A stretch of 64,000 nucleotides of DNA from Camellia lanceoleosa (Eukaryota; Streptophyta; Magnoliopsida; Ericales; Theaceae). Where the stretch lies: contig CM045761.1 of NCBI GenBank assembly GCA_025200525.1, forward strand, positions 100,168,182 through 100,232,181, in the 5' to 3' direction. This document shows positions 11,521 through 24,556 of this stretch, one piece after another; the stretch's first letter is position 1, and every line of letters starts with the position of its first letter. Below the pieces are notes generated by a model. It saw only the letters and a list, made by a program, of their open reading frames with translations. It had not been told where the DNA came from and searched no databases. The position numbers and the translations under genes are program-made.

Positions 11521-12960
11521 CCCTTACCCCCCTGTAAAAATTCCTGCAAGAAAATCGTGCAAGGAATTTTGACAACCGTGATATAGTAATATCAAAATCA
11601 AAAATACTTAAAATAGATTGCCAATGGCAAAAATTTGTTTACTAGCAAGATTTTGAACATCTTTTTCCAAAACATATTTAATGATTTGCAATCTATTAAG
11701 TAAGAATTTTTGATTTAAAATATCATCTTGAAATTTTTGAATACATAAAACAAGAGATAAAATTTCTTTTTAATAGTACTATAATTTAATTGTGCTTTAT
11801 TCCGCATAATTGAATGATAGCGAACAATTTGTTCAGATGATCGGGAGTGACCTTCCGAGTAGAATGCCACCATAACCAATATCGAAGCATCGCTTTGAAT
11901 AATTTTGAATGAGTCCTCGAGGAATACCAAGACAAGGAAGGACTTAACATATTGTTTGACTTGTTGAACAACAAGAAGATGAGCGAAGACCAAGGAGGAG
12001 GATTATCCTTTAACCTATCGAACAATGGTTGATGATTTTCCTAAGGTCTTTATAAAATTCAGCAATGTAATTGAGAGATCCTAAAACCGTTGTAATTGGG
12101 TTTTATCAAGAATTTCATCGAGAAATTTAGACGCAAACTCAATAGAGCGACTAATTGGGAGAATAGTATTATGGTGAATATCATAACCTAAAAACCTAAC
12201 TTTAGTTTGAAACAATTTAATCTTAGGGCGTAAATGACTAAACCATGACTTTTAATAGTATAAAAGAATGCGCTTAAATGTTTCCAATGTTCACTAATGG
12301 ATTTGGAAAAGATTAATATGTCATCAATGTAAACAATTGAAAAATGACTAAATGGATTGAATATTTCATTCATTATGTTTTGAAATTCACTAGGAGCATT
12401 TTTAATCCAAATGGCATGACATTCCATTCATATTGACCAAAAGGTGTATTAAATGCGCTTATATCTATCTTTAGGATGAATTTGGATTTGCCAAAACCAC
12501 TTTTTAAATCAAATTTACTAAAAATAACAGCGTGATTAAGTCTTTTAATTAGGTCTTTTTATTGGGAATAGGATATCTAATCCATTCAAGAACAAAGATT
12601 TAATGGTTTATAATTAATAACTAGGCGAGGAACACCTCGTTTAATTCAAAGATTTTTATTAACATAAAAGCGTGACAAGACCATGGTGATTTGGTCGACT
12701 AATAATTCGATTTTTTAATAATTCATTAATTTCTTTTTACACATTTCTAACAATTCATGATTCATTTGAATAGGTCGATTTAGTAGGTATTTGTCTTTCA
12801 TGAAAACCTTTAATATATGGTAAAGTAACAACATGCTTTTTTCTATGCCAAAATGCAAAGGTAAAGATGAGCAAACAGCTGATTCAAGTTTTAATTGAAA
12901 ATCATTAATTTGAGAAATAAGAACCGATCGCTTAATCGTTGATCAATTCTTTTATAATTA
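11489..12960 (-). pseudogene. Caulimovirid reverse transcriptase-RNase H (copy C)
   Basis: This is collinear with copy B. YIDD is encoded at 12320-12331 within an open piece of 79 codons (12188-12427). RNase H remains lie at 11530-11993, ending at the TAA at 11489-11491. As in B, small indels separate palm, connection and RNase H segments. The shared breakpoints with copy B suggest that some decay predates the B/C split or reflects the same error-prone sites. Confidence 0.8.
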
Positions 12961-12989
12961 AATTCTTCCTTAAGAAAATTAATATGGCG

Positions 12990-13405
12990 AGTAAATAGGG
13001 TAATAGTATGAGTAAAAGAACAATCTTGTAATTGATTTAATTCTAATGGTTCAGAGGAAACACGAATTTAAATGTGACAGATGTCCTAAAACATGAGTGG
13101 TAATTCCTTCAGTAGAAGTGGTAAATGGATATAATAATGATATAAATGGTGTACCTAAAATGATTCTATCAGTCATGTTTTTGACTAAAACAAATGTAGT
13201 TTTGAAACAAACATTATTTTGACAAACATGTACTTTAGGTAATTTATATTTAATATGCATTTTACTACCATTAGCAGAGGTCAATTTCTCTTGGCATTTG
13301 TGATAATATTTAGTAGGGAGTAATCCTTCTTGAATACAGTTTAAATCAGCACCAGTATCAATTAAAGCAACTAGGTCTAATTCAAAATCTTCAACAATGA
13401 TTTTA
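12990..13405 (-). pseudogene. Caulimovirid aspartic protease, truncated (copy C)
   Basis: The protease core is present, with DTG encoded at 13351-13359 and an open piece at 13051-13284. The copy ends abruptly at about 13405, about 50 nt upstream of the DTG codons, where it joins copy D in inverted orientation. Everything upstream (coat, movement protein, leader) is missing. Confidence 0.8.
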
Positions 13406-13624
13406 ATCTAGTTTTCGGTTCCATCTTAATCACCCACGAGATCAGTCTGTTATCCACCTGGTTTCAGTCACCCACTTCCATTTTCTGTCCGGAGTAAGTC
13501 CTTAGAGTTAGGCAGTGTGGACATTTAGGATAGGGTCTGTGCGAAACCATTATGGTCTGTGGTAACTTGACAAGAATAGGGTATGTATTAAGATATCTGT
13601 AAAACTGATTAATTAGAAAGAACA
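13405..13624 (+). promoter_or_regulatory. Caulimovirid 5' leader (copy D)
   Basis: The leader aligns with the reverse complement of 8991-9212, lacking about 60 nt closest to the primer site. No sizeable ORF precedes the ATG at 13625. Confidence 0.6.
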
Positions 13625-14741
13625 ATGAGTCGATTATTTCGAAGTAACTCATCAGTCAGTTCTAGGTCAACCACTTTGCCTTCAATACCTAATCAAGGAT
13701 TAGTAATTAATGAAGAAGATGTTGAAATACAAAATGATCAATTTAATAGAGATTGGAATATACCGAAATTACAGATCAAAGAAATTTATAAAACAACATT
13801 TCTACAGAATGTTTTTAAAGTTGCATTACATGTTAAAACGATTGAACAAGTTTATGCTTTAGAAAAACCTCGAGAAACTTGCCAGTTATTTGATACTAAA
13901 TTAATTAAAAGACACAAAGATAATGGTTACAATTTTATTCACATTGGTCTAATCCAAGTTGGTCTTAATCCACTCACACCTGTTGGAAAAAATACTTCTG
14001 TTTTATTATGCTTAAGAGATGCTCGTTTTCTTAATTATAATGATAGTCTAATGGGAATGATGGAAACCGGGTCTTCATAAAGGTCCAAGACATTTTAATT
14101 GTTTTCCGATTTTACACTCGCTTAAGTGATCCAAATATTTTACATGCTTTAACATTAAATATTCAACTACATGGTTCATTTACTAATATGATGGCTAAGA
14201 CACATAATATTGCTTTAATTTATCGTGTTCACTATAAATGTATGCAAACTAATTTAAATGTTCATGCTCGCATAAATCACCTAAAGATAAAACTTTACTT
14301 ATTCAAAGTAGTAGTCATAATGAATCACATATTAATATTCCTAAAATCATTGAATGGATAGATATAGATTTACTCGATGAATGGATTATCGTTAATGAAA
14401 ATTACAAACATAATCAAGAACAATCCTCTGAACAAGATATTAAAGATATTAGACAATATAATGATGGTTCTGCTCATATTAAATTTAACAAGTCAATCCT
14501 CTAGACATAGTACATCTAGTGTCCCTAGCGAAATAGAAACCAAGATGAAATATTCACCACACCTCTATTTAGAAAAAATAGTCAACTCAATATTGGTCCA
14601 ACCATAGGTCCTACAATCAATCCAAAATTAAAAGGAATTGCTAGTTCCTCAACTGCTCAGATTAGTAAACCTGCTTATTCTACACATACTCCTTTCCTTG
14701 ATGAAGAAGATCATTCGACTAAGTCTCCGACTCAAACCGAT
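13625..14741 (+). pseudogene. Caulimovirid movement protein (copy D)
   Basis: An open frame of 151 codons begins at ATG 13625. It carries a serine-rich N-terminus and a 30K-type movement protein core with a L-I-Q-V-G motif and the L-R-D-A-R block at about residues 127-131. The stop at 14078-14080 follows a frameshift, and the rest is readable in other frames to about 14740. The start is favoured because the same ATG is kept in copy B and follows the leader. The protein would form or modify plasmodesmal channels. It is an old, inactive integrated copy. Confidence 0.75.
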
Positions 14742-16560
14742 ATGGAAGAATTTACACCAATCAATCCCCAATTATTGACAATTAAAAGGGAATTTACTCC
14801 CAATCTTGATAAATTACTTATTGATTTTAAATCTAAAGCTAATCGCACCCAGCACCATGCTTATTATGCTAAATATACTTCTGCTCAAATGTCTCAAATC
14901 TCCCAAGAATGGTATAATTTTATGATTCGATATGGTTTTGAATTACCCTTACTAGAATATGAAGAAAAATATTATAAAACACTTACTACGATTACTAAAC
15001 ATAAATGGAAAACTTCTGCTACCACTACAATTAGTTCTAGTCATCCTCCCTTAGAGAAAATTATTCTTAATCAACAAGGTTCTGAAATTCCTGCCTCTCC
15101 TTTTAAATTACCTGGCGATGATAATGAACTCAAAAAAGTTATTGAACAAAATAATTATACTAACCAATGTTTAAATACAATTGGTAAACAATTAGATAAA
15201 ATAGAAACTAATTTAGAATCTGTTCACACTTCTAAACAACCTTTAGATGCACCTTTACTTAACCTACCTAGTAAACGTTCCACCCGAACCAGCTTAGTTA
15301 CAAATGATCAATCATCTACTGTCCAAGCTATTGAAAAATTATTTACCAAATTATCTGTACCCGATACTCCCTCGCCTTCTAGAGATAAAGGTATTACTGT
15401 CCTAAATCAACAATTTGATATTAACCCAGATCCTACCTCCCTCTGATACTGACAATGACAACAATAAATTAGCTCAACAATTCCAAGTTGCGAAAATTCA
15501 CTATCCTAAAGTTAATCCTCAAACTACTAAGAATTGGTATACTAAACCTACTCGTTGATTTACAATTTGAAGAAAATAATGTTAATAATCAATTTTACAT
15601 CTCGCCAAAAAATTATACTTAATGGAATATTGATGGTCTTAGTGAAGATCAACTCCTCCAAAATTAAATCATTTATCTATGGTCTCGAATAGTTATCTCT
15701 AACTATCCCCAATATACTCAACCCGAAATTGTAAATTTAATTACTCGGTTTTACTTGGTCAACTCAAATCTTGGTGGGAAAAATATTTAACCGACACTCC
15801 AACGAGACTCCATCATCTATGCTAACCAAACCGATGATCAAGGATTACCTATATTTGATGAAAATTTAGGATGTTGCCAACATGATGGTATTAACCAATT
15901 AATTTATACAATTATTAGACATTTTATTGGTACCCCAACTAATATATATTCTCGCATACATGATCAACTCAAGAATCTTACTTGTCCAACCTTAAGTGAT
16001 TTCAGATGGTATAAAGATGTTTTCACCTCTCGAGTTATGCTAAGAGAAGATCAGACTAAATCATTCTCGAAAGAAAAATTTATTAATGGATTACCTAGTT
16101 TATTTCCTCATAAAATACGAGATGTTCTTAGTCACCCTACCGTGTTATTGAATATGATAAATTAACAGATGGTGAGATGATTAGTACTAATAAAAAAGAA
16201 GGTTTAAAAATGTGTATTGAGATAAAACTTAGTCAAAAAGCCTCTAAAGATAAACATAAAGCTGAATATGAATTAGGTAATTTTTGTGAACAATATGGAT
16301 TACCCCTGTTGCACCCTCTCGTAGGAAATCACACACATATTCAAAACATAAATCAAAATATTATAATAAATACAAGAAGCCTTATTCATCTTCCAAATCG
16401 AATGATAAATTTTATACTAAACCCAAAAAGAAATATTACAAATCTAAATCACATCCAAATCAAAATCTAATAAAGATATTACATGCTATAATGTGGACAA
16501 AAGGGTCATTATGCTAATAAATGTAAAGAGAAACACAAACTCAAAGACAGAGTTAATCAA
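14742..16560 (+). pseudogene. Caulimovirid coat-protein region with zinc knuckle (copy D)
   Basis: An open stretch of 234 codons (14742-15446) forms the N-terminal part of the capsid domain: mixed helical sequence, a Y-Y-A-K-Y-T block near residue 42, then a polar linker. The core continues in broken frames to about 16160. A lysine/asparagine-rich basic tract follows at 16177-16470, then a CCHC knuckle region at 16477-16530 interrupted by an indel. The protein would package pregenomic RNA. Assignment rests on position between movement protein and protease, the basic tract and the knuckle. Confidence 0.65.
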
Positions 16561-17600
16561 CTCCAAATTAATGAAGAATCCAAAATTCAATTATTTGAAA
16601 TCTTCCAATTAAATCAACTGATAATGATTCCTCTTCGCTCCTCCAACTACATCTAGTTCCTCTTCTCGATAATAATCATTCTCGATTCAGATAATCAAAT
16701 TACTTTGGCTTGTAATGATGTTTGTTGTAAACTCATAAACAAATTTCGTCTTACCAAACATACTCAAGAAGAATCGCTTAATCGATTTAATTAGTAAATT
16801 AGAAGATCCTCAACTAAAACAACAATATATTGATAAATTGAAAGGCTTAATGCTTCAATCGTAAACTAAACCTAAGGTTAATAAACCTATAATTAGTTTG
16901 TCTAAAACTTTGGAAAAATTTAAAAATAAAACTAAAGAAGTTACACTTCAAGATTTACAATTTGAAATCAATCAAATTAAACAAACTATCAAAGAACTTC
17001 GTAATAAAGATAATAAATTAGAAAATGAAATCATCAATATTAAACTTAAACAAAATTTAAATGATTTTCAACCTAATCCAAAGATCACCTCATCAATCGT
17101 AACATAATTTCGATCCTCGAATACGATCATACAAATCCAGATAAACTTATTTTTGATAATCGATCTCAATCTGCTAACCTTGACGATAAAAGATTAAATT
17201 TACTTAATAAAATTTATATGCAAAAATGGTATTCAAGAATTAAAATCATTGTTGAAGATTTTGAATTAGACCTAGTTGCTTTAATTGATACTGGTGCTGA
17301 TTTAAACTGTATTCAAGAAGGATTACTCCCTACTAAATATTATCACAAATGCCAAGAGAAATTGACCTCTGCTAATGGTAGTAAAATGCATATTAAATAT
17401 AAATTACCTAAAGTACATGTTTGTCAAAATAATGTTTGTTTCAAAACTACATTTGTTTTAGTCAAAAACATGACTGATAGAATCATTTTAGGTACACCAT
17501 TTATATCATTATTATATCCATTTACCACTTCTACTGAAGGAATTACCACTCATGTTTTAGGACATCCTGTCACATTTAAATTCTTGTTTCCTCCTGAACC
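16561..17600 (+). pseudogene. Caulimovirid coiled-coil linker and aspartic protease (copy D)
   Basis: The linker is readable at 16898-17107 as a charged, leucine/isoleucine-spaced helix with high coiled-coil character. After an indel, a frame from 17218 enters the retropepsin-like protease, with the catalytic DTG encoded at 17287-17295 and a second conserved hydrophobic-G block (I-I-L-G-T) near residue 90. That frame stays open into the RT domain for 295 codons, the longest viral frame in the window. The enzyme would cleave the ORF1 polyprotein. Confidence 0.8.
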
Positions 17601-19158
17601 ATTAGAATTAAATCAATTACAAGATTGTTCTATTACTCATACTATTAACCGATTAACTCGACATATTAATTTTCTTAAAGAAGAAATTAATTATAAAAGA
17701 ATTGATCAACAGTTAACTGATCCAGTTCTTATTTCTCAAATTAATGATTTTCAATTAAAACTTGAATCAACTGTTTGCTCATCTTTACCCACTGCATTTT
17801 GGCATAGAAAAAAGCATGTTGTTACTTTACCATATATTAAAGGTTTTCATGAAAGACAAATACCTACTAAATCCCGACCTATTCAAATGAATCATGAATT
17901 GTTAGAAATGTGTAAAAAAGAAATTAATGAATTATTAAAAAATCGAATTATTAGTCCCAGCAAATCACCATGGTCTTGTCCTGCTTTTTATGTTAATAAA
18001 AATGCTGAATTAGAACGAGGTGTTCCTCGCCTAGTTATTAATTATAAACCATTAAATGCTGTTCTTGAATGGATTAGATATCCTATTCCCAATAAAAAGA
18101 CCTAATTAAAAGACTTAATCATTTGTTATTTTTAGTAAATTTGATTTAAAAAGTGGTTTTTGGCAAATCCAAATTCATCCTAAAGATAGATATAAAAGCG
18201 CATTTAATACACCTTTTGGTCAATATGAATGGAATGTCATGCCATTTGGATTAAAAATCCTCCTAGTGAATTTCAAAACATAATGAATGAAATATTCAAT
18301 CCATTTAGTCATTTTTCAATTGTTTACATTGATGACATATTAATCTTTTCCAAATCCATTAGTGAACATTGGAAACATTTAACTGCATTCTTTTATACTA
18401 TTAAAAGTCATGGTTTAGTCATTTCGCCCTAAGATTAAATTGTTTCAAACTAAAGTTAGGTTTTTAGGTTATGATATTCAGCATAATACTATTCTCCCTA
18501 TTAGTTGCTCTATTGAGTTTGCGTCTAAATTTCCTGATGAAATTCTTGATAAAACCCAATTACAACGGTTTTAGGATCTCTCAATTACATTCTTTGAATT
18601 TTATAAAGACCTTAGGAAAATCATCAACCATTGTTCGATAGGTTAAAGGATAATCCTCCTCCTTGGTCTTACTCATACTTCGTTGTTCAACAAGTCAAAC
18701 AATATGTTAAGTCCTTCCTTGTCTTGGTATTCCTCGAGGACTCATTCAAAATTATTCAAACCGATGCTTCGATATTGGTTATGGTGGCATTCTACTCGTA
18801 AGGTCACTCCCGATCATCTGAACAAATTGTTCGCTATCATTCTTATGCGGAATAAAGCACAATTAAATTATAGTACTATTAAAAAGAAATTTTATCTACT
18901 GTTTTATGTATTCAAAATTTCAAGATGATATTTTAAATCAAAAATTCTTACTTAAGTCGATTGCAAATCACTAAATATGTTTTGGAAAAAGATGTTCAAA
19001 ATCTTGCTAGTAAACAAATTTTTGCCTTTGGCAATCTATTTTAAGTATTTTTGATTTTGATATTCTATATCCCCTGTTGTCAAAATTCCTTGCTGATTTT
19101 CTTGCAGGAATTTTTACAGGGGTAAGGATGAGTGCTACTCACATATTTCCTATGTTAA
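17600..19158 (+). pseudogene. Caulimovirid reverse transcriptase-RNase H (copy D)
   Basis: RT begins within the 295-codon frame. An R-L-V-I-N-Y-K-P-L-N block is followed by a break near 18105. The palm continues with M-P-F-G and then YIDD encoded at 18325-18336 (open piece 18229-18432). Connection and RNase H segments lie at about 18560-19100 in several frames, ending at the TAA at 19156-19158. At least four indels or stops are visible. No integrase follows, which separates this from Ty3/gypsy elements. Confidence 0.8.
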
Positions 19159-20768
19159 AACCCAAATTACCCATTTCCAAACCCTGATCAAACAAGTTAA
19201 CACGCATTAACGCCTTAAATCAGCCGGACCTACTACTAAAAGAGCCCAATACATTCTTCACCACCGATTACAAGCTCAACGCAATTTACCATAATTATTA
19301 TAATGATCTATTTTATTACGTAATTATTTAGATCTTCTTTCGGTTGCTAATCTTTGTTTCCTATTCCACAGATGTCTCGTCCAAGGCCTCCTTCCAAGGC
19401 TTTGGTCCCTCTTCTAGTTCGAGAAACCTAATCAACTTATAGTTCCTCCTCCTTTGGCGCCGGCCAAATCCATTGACTTAGTAAACCGTTACCATACTCT
19501 TGGTACTATTCACCGTCATTACTCTCTGCATTGGCTAATGATCCTTTTGCTTCAAGCCAAGCGGTTTGATTACTCGCTTCCAATTAACCGGTTAGCCCAT
19601 CCCGTGAGTACACCAAATCACATGTTACTAACTTTGTTCTACAAAGAACCTAGTCACCCCGAAGTCAAACCATTAATGAAATTGCTCAATTCCATTTTGG
19701 CTCTGGATGTCATTTCATTTCCTCACCTCGAGAGAAAAACCTCTCTTATTACAAAGATATCTGCTCAACCACCGTCCATTTTGATCAAACCCATTCGGGA
19801 TCGGTATATGCTTATAAGATCCTATACCATTCACTTTATATTCACAACATTGTTTCTTTAGCGTAAATGGGGAAATCCTAATCGCTTCGTGATCTCCCCG
19901 CCACTCTATTCAATATAGTTACCATGATTATGTTGATGCTTGGTTCAAATTGTTCTGTACCAAAATGAGTCATTGACCACTCTGGTTTATCTCCTTTGAT
20001 CAAAAATTCAAATCCAAGTTACCAACTTTGGTTTACGAGATGGTGGACTCATTATGGCCCCATTTTGAATATTCTCCCAAGTTCCCTTAATGAAACAATT
20101 GCATACTTTTGTCATTTGTTACCCATTCCTTTGCTCATCAAACACAATTTCCTATATTGCTCACTTTTATATCCAAATACAAAATTCCATGGATATTCAA
20201 ATGGCATTATGGAATTGATGATAACATAGTTATTCGACAACACTCAGTTAAATGGTGGGCTAAGTCCAATGTGCCCAGGATTATTGAAATTGTTTATGAG
20301 GAATTTCCTCCGGATACTTGTGCTCCAACTCGCAGAATAGCCAAAGCCCAAATAACTCCAATCGATCAAGGAAGTCGGCACCCTCTTCCTCCAGTCAATC
20401 TTAGCGACCCTCATCTAGTGGCTCCAAGCCCAAATCATCCAAGATTAGATCCAAAGGAAAGTCCAAAATTCCAATAGTTACGGACCCACCCTAAGGCTCA
20501 TTCAAAGCCCAAGTCAAAATCCAAATCAAATCAAAAGCTAAGCCCATTTCACCTCTGCCTTTCGGCCCATTGTTCAACTTTGGATCCACTAGTGATCACC
20601 TCCAGATGGCCCGCTCGTAGATCGTGCCCAAGCCCAATCAAAGAATGAACAATCTCCTACACTCCAACACCGGTCCGATTAGGAAGATTCGGCTAATTCA
20701 AGCGATTCGGAAGAATCAATCAATCAGGATCATCCCAAGTTTCAAGATGCTCAGACCCATTTGCTTGA
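19128..20768 (+). pseudogene. Caulimovirid ORF2, unknown function (copy D)
   Basis: The span runs from ATG 19128-19130 to TGA 20766-20768, collinear with copy C ORF2. Open pieces at 19454-19861 and 20109-20477 preserve the central aromatic/hydrophobic domain and the start of the lysine/serine tail. The ATG lies inside the end of ORF1 with an overlap of about 31 nt. Compared with copy C, several CAG/CTG sites are altered by one base gained, lost or changed, and these account for much of the frame loss. Confidence 0.7.
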
Positions 20769-21329
20769 AATAATCAACATAGGATTCTTTATAAATATAA
20801 AATTGACTTCAATCAATACTCTTTTGAGAAAAACATCAATTTATATTTATTCCTTTATTCACATGCTCCACTATTCAATCAATCAAAACAGCAACCGACT
20901 TCCATCTTTCTGACCAACATTGCCTTCATCAATTCCCGATTCTCACATGCATAGTTCCGATTCACATTTGCATAGTTCCCATTCTTTGCATCTCCAGTTC
21001 ACATCTTTGCATAGTTAATTTTATTTTCTATATATTTGTAATTGTTTGTAATCACTGACACCTTCTTTTCTTCAACCCTTGATTTGTAAGAAAAGACAGA
21101 TTCTGAGTGAGGTTTACTTTCCCATTCCCATGTTCTGTACCAATTAAAGATCCTTGCAGATTACAACAATTGTAAGTGCAAGTTATTTCTGTATCAATTA
21201 AATGTTTTAATATATTATGACTTGAATTTTATTTTGGTTTGTGCATTCCAATTCTTTGTTTAAATTAGTTCATCTTTGATTTCGTAATCCATCTCCTTTA
21301 TTTTGTATGCTACTTCCGCGGTCATGGTA
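20769..21329 (+). promoter_or_regulatory. Caulimovirid intergenic promoter region (copy D), cut in the primer site
   Basis: It contains repeated TTTGCATAGTT-type motifs (20935-21015), a TATATAT box at 21029-21035 and leader sequence. Homology ends at 21329 after the first five bases of the tRNA-Met primer site (TGGTA), where unrelated DNA begins. Confidence 0.65.
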
Positions 21330-22502
21330 AATTAAAATTCAAACTTACATGGATAAGGTTCAAGAGGTTCAGGCTCAAAAAGCTCAAAAGGGCCATGCCA
21401 CATGGGCGCCCAATTTCTAACATCTCCCACTCGCACATGAGTTGGCATGACACTGCCACATCTCTATCTCAATCTCCCCAAGAAGAACAATCTCATACTA
21501 GCCAATGCACCGTGCGACCGCTGAGAACACCTGCATGTGGGAGCTCTATACTAGAAACTCAAAATGAGCCAGCATAGAGACATCAACCCAAAAGGAACAA
21601 AAATAGTGTCTCATATACCCCAGACCCATCTAATTACACCGGTCCAAAAAACATCTCTAATCCCTCAAAAAGAGCATGTTTGACCCTCTCAATTCTTGCA
21701 ATATATTCACACTCAATTCGCCTCTCATACAGAGCGATGTGAGTTCTTGCAATGAATATACAACAGTGGTGGTGTAATACTAGATGATCTTCCTTTGCAC
21801 TCATGCCATTTAGTTTAGGATTGACCGCTTTCGGTGATGTCCCTTAAGGCGAATCATACATGACCGCAGCAACATACCAAAGTAGCGAACATCAACCCCT
21901 TACCTTATGACATAGTCAAAAGTCACAAAAGGGTACATAAATAAAAGTCATATCAATAATGACACGTAAGACTCACACGGTGAGAAGCGAGGATCCATTC
22001 TCTCACCTCATTACCAGTGCCAAGCACATGTAGTATGAATACATGCTACGATGGAGTAACTCTTCCAAAAGAGTGACGTCATACTCGATTCACCGTACAG
22101 ACATTAGTCTAGTCGCTTTCTAGCGTCTAACCCGAATTCTCTATTTGCTCACCTTCTAGGCACCAAATGAGATCTCGCATCTGGCTAATCATAACAGGCA
22201 CAACATGGAAAGTGGGTACTAACATCCATGTTTGGTCCTTAACACGACCTCATCTTGGTTGTAACCAAGGCGACATGCGTAGTGGATAATTTCAGTCTCT
22301 CTTGGTTCCAGACAAAAATAAACCACTAGTCTCATCATTGCTCGCTCCCAAGCGCCAAGGGCGATTGCTCGTGTGAGTGAGCCAATCTTGCCTGCTGACA
22401 TCATCATCTGCTAATCATTATGACACAAATCATAATAGTGTCAACATCCCATCATCTCAAAATAAGTGATCAATTTTTTAAAAAAATGACCACAGCTTGC
22501 GC

Positions 22503-22702
22503 AATTCTAGATTCAAAACATAAGCCTTATCAGTACCTCTTGCGATAAGTATATACAACGGAATCCACCATGTGCGCCTCACATGAAGTGATTCAAAATC
22601 ACAATTCTAGATTCCAAACATAAGCCTTATCAGCACCTCTTGCGATAAGCATATACAATGGAATCCTCCATGTGCGCCTCACATGAAGTGATTTAAGATC
22701 AC
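22503..22702. repeat. 100-bp tandem duplication
   Basis: Two adjacent units (22503-22602 and 22603-22702) begin with AATTCTAGATTC and differ at a handful of positions. It is a local duplication inside the decayed copia-like element. Confidence 0.85.
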
Positions 22703-24433
22703 TACCTCTTCATAATATCCTCTCTAAAGATATTTTGGTGACCAATTTTGCGTTCATTCTTGATCGCCCAACTAGCGCGAATCGCCTAACTAGCGCATTG
22801 AATCTTACAAGAAACAAATTAATATACTACTAGTAAAGCATTTTATCCACAGTCTAATGAGCAAGGTCAATGTCTAAACAACTCAGTTGACCATTTACCA
22901 AAGATAACATTTATCATGCCGAATACGCCCACATAGCGTACTTTAGGCTCCCACCACAAAAAGAAAAGATCAAGGAATATAGGTCATTTGTTTCTCCCAA
23001 AGACAATCCGAGGATACACTTAATAGCTAAGGCTCGGCTTTTCTGGATAGGTAAGTCAATGGGTTTGTAATTTTGCATCTAGAATCATTCTAGGATATTC
23101 CTTATGTAAGTCATCAAAGACAAAATAGGAATTCTCCCAAAACAATCCCTAAGGATTGTACATCCGACCATATAAATTACATCACCCATGTCCATCATAT
23201 CTAAAATAGAGGCGCCCACCCTAGGTGGCGACAACCTATAAATTCACGGCTTATAATGACTAAGTAAGGAAAAACTTCTTTTGGACCATTGATCATGCCT
23301 CAGTGGTCTTCATCGATTATCGTTTGCCTATCATGGCTTGACGAAATCTAAGAACCACTATTTGGATAACTGTTTTAGGCTGTAAAAGATTTATTGGAAC
23401 TAGCAACCTTTTTGCACTCCTAACTTTTCACCATAAAAACAGAAGGTAAATCCCTACGGATCTACTTATCCAATTCTCCAACGAGAAGTTGGGTCACAAT
23501 GTCCATAAATTAATGTTCCGAACTTATGTCAATCATAGCCTAAGTCAAAATAACCTCACTCCCCAGGAGGAAGTCTTCTCATGGTCTACACTTTCCTCAA
23601 TGGTGCGACTTTTTCGGTGTCTAGCGAGCCTTATGCCTCAACAATGACTATCAAATTACGCATAACTTTAGAACAGTTTGGCGTCATAATGGAAAGTCAA
23701 CCAATTTATAGAAATGGTTAATCCTCAAAGACTTTGTCTTAAAGCGCATAACATTAATCCACTTTCTAAAAACAGGAGACTAGAGCCTTTGGCATTATCC
23801 TAGGCTCTTTATCATTTTGCGGAGCAATCATGAATATTTCCTCTCAATCACCCAGTGATGACGTGGAAAATTTTCATATTCGCTACCACGCAACTAAGAA
23901 TGTAGAGTATTCTTCTCTAATGGAGTAATCCATTAGTAGGCACATCGCTCCCACTGTCCCTAGGATATTGGAAATTTCTTTCCATTCTCAACTAGGCTAC
24001 ATAAAAGCGCTATGCTTAGAATTCTCTATCTTATAGAGTTCCAAAACTCTATATACGTCACATTTACTAAGAAAACTTTATGTGACTTAGTTACACTACC
24101 ACAAAGCTGCTTACTTATATGCATATGACCCAGAGGATTTACATGACAGCATACAATAATGCGCCACATAACCCTATGTGTTTACAAGACAGCATACAAT
24201 AATGCGCTATAGAACCTTAGGTCTTAACCCAATCTTATGAGAAGTAGAATAAAGATAAAATTGCTTAATGGTTCTGAGATCGCCCATAGATGGCTCTCTG
24301 CTAACCCATTACTCAAAATGGAGTGTAAAATCTGATATGGAGGGCACTGAGTTAGGGATATAGGCAATAAACTAGTGCAATTCCCAATTGGGAAACATTT
24401 TGCGCCATTATCCACCTAACATTAACAATATTT

Positions 24434-24556
24434 AATTCCTTATCTCTACTACACCATTGTGTTGTTGAGTATTAGGAATAATCAATTTTCTAAGCATCCA
24501 TTTCTCTTCACAGAGTTCTCTAAAATAACTCAAATAGATACTCGCCACCTTGGTCA
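24434..24556 (-). pseudogene. Ty1/copia integrase core remnant
   Basis: Read on the minus strand, one frame gives D-Q-G-G-E-Y, then after a stop and frame change a segment containing R-E-L-C-E-E and ending I-P-N-T-Q-Q-H-N-G-V-V-E. This corresponds to the second catalytic aspartate (D-x-G-G-E-Y/F) and the catalytic glutamate (P-Q-Q-N-G-V-x-E) of copia-type integrases, with plausible spacing between them. In-frame stops show it is inactive. Copia is preferred over gypsy because the P-x-T-Q-Q-x-N-G-V wording is typical of Pseudoviridae. Confidence 0.7.

Noticed and set aside
1..13405. Minus-strand viral DNA as an LTR retrotransposon
   Set aside because: There is no LTR pair and no integrase. 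Movement protein and ORF2 are present, and tandem units share one primer site, as expected for a circular pararetrovirus genome.
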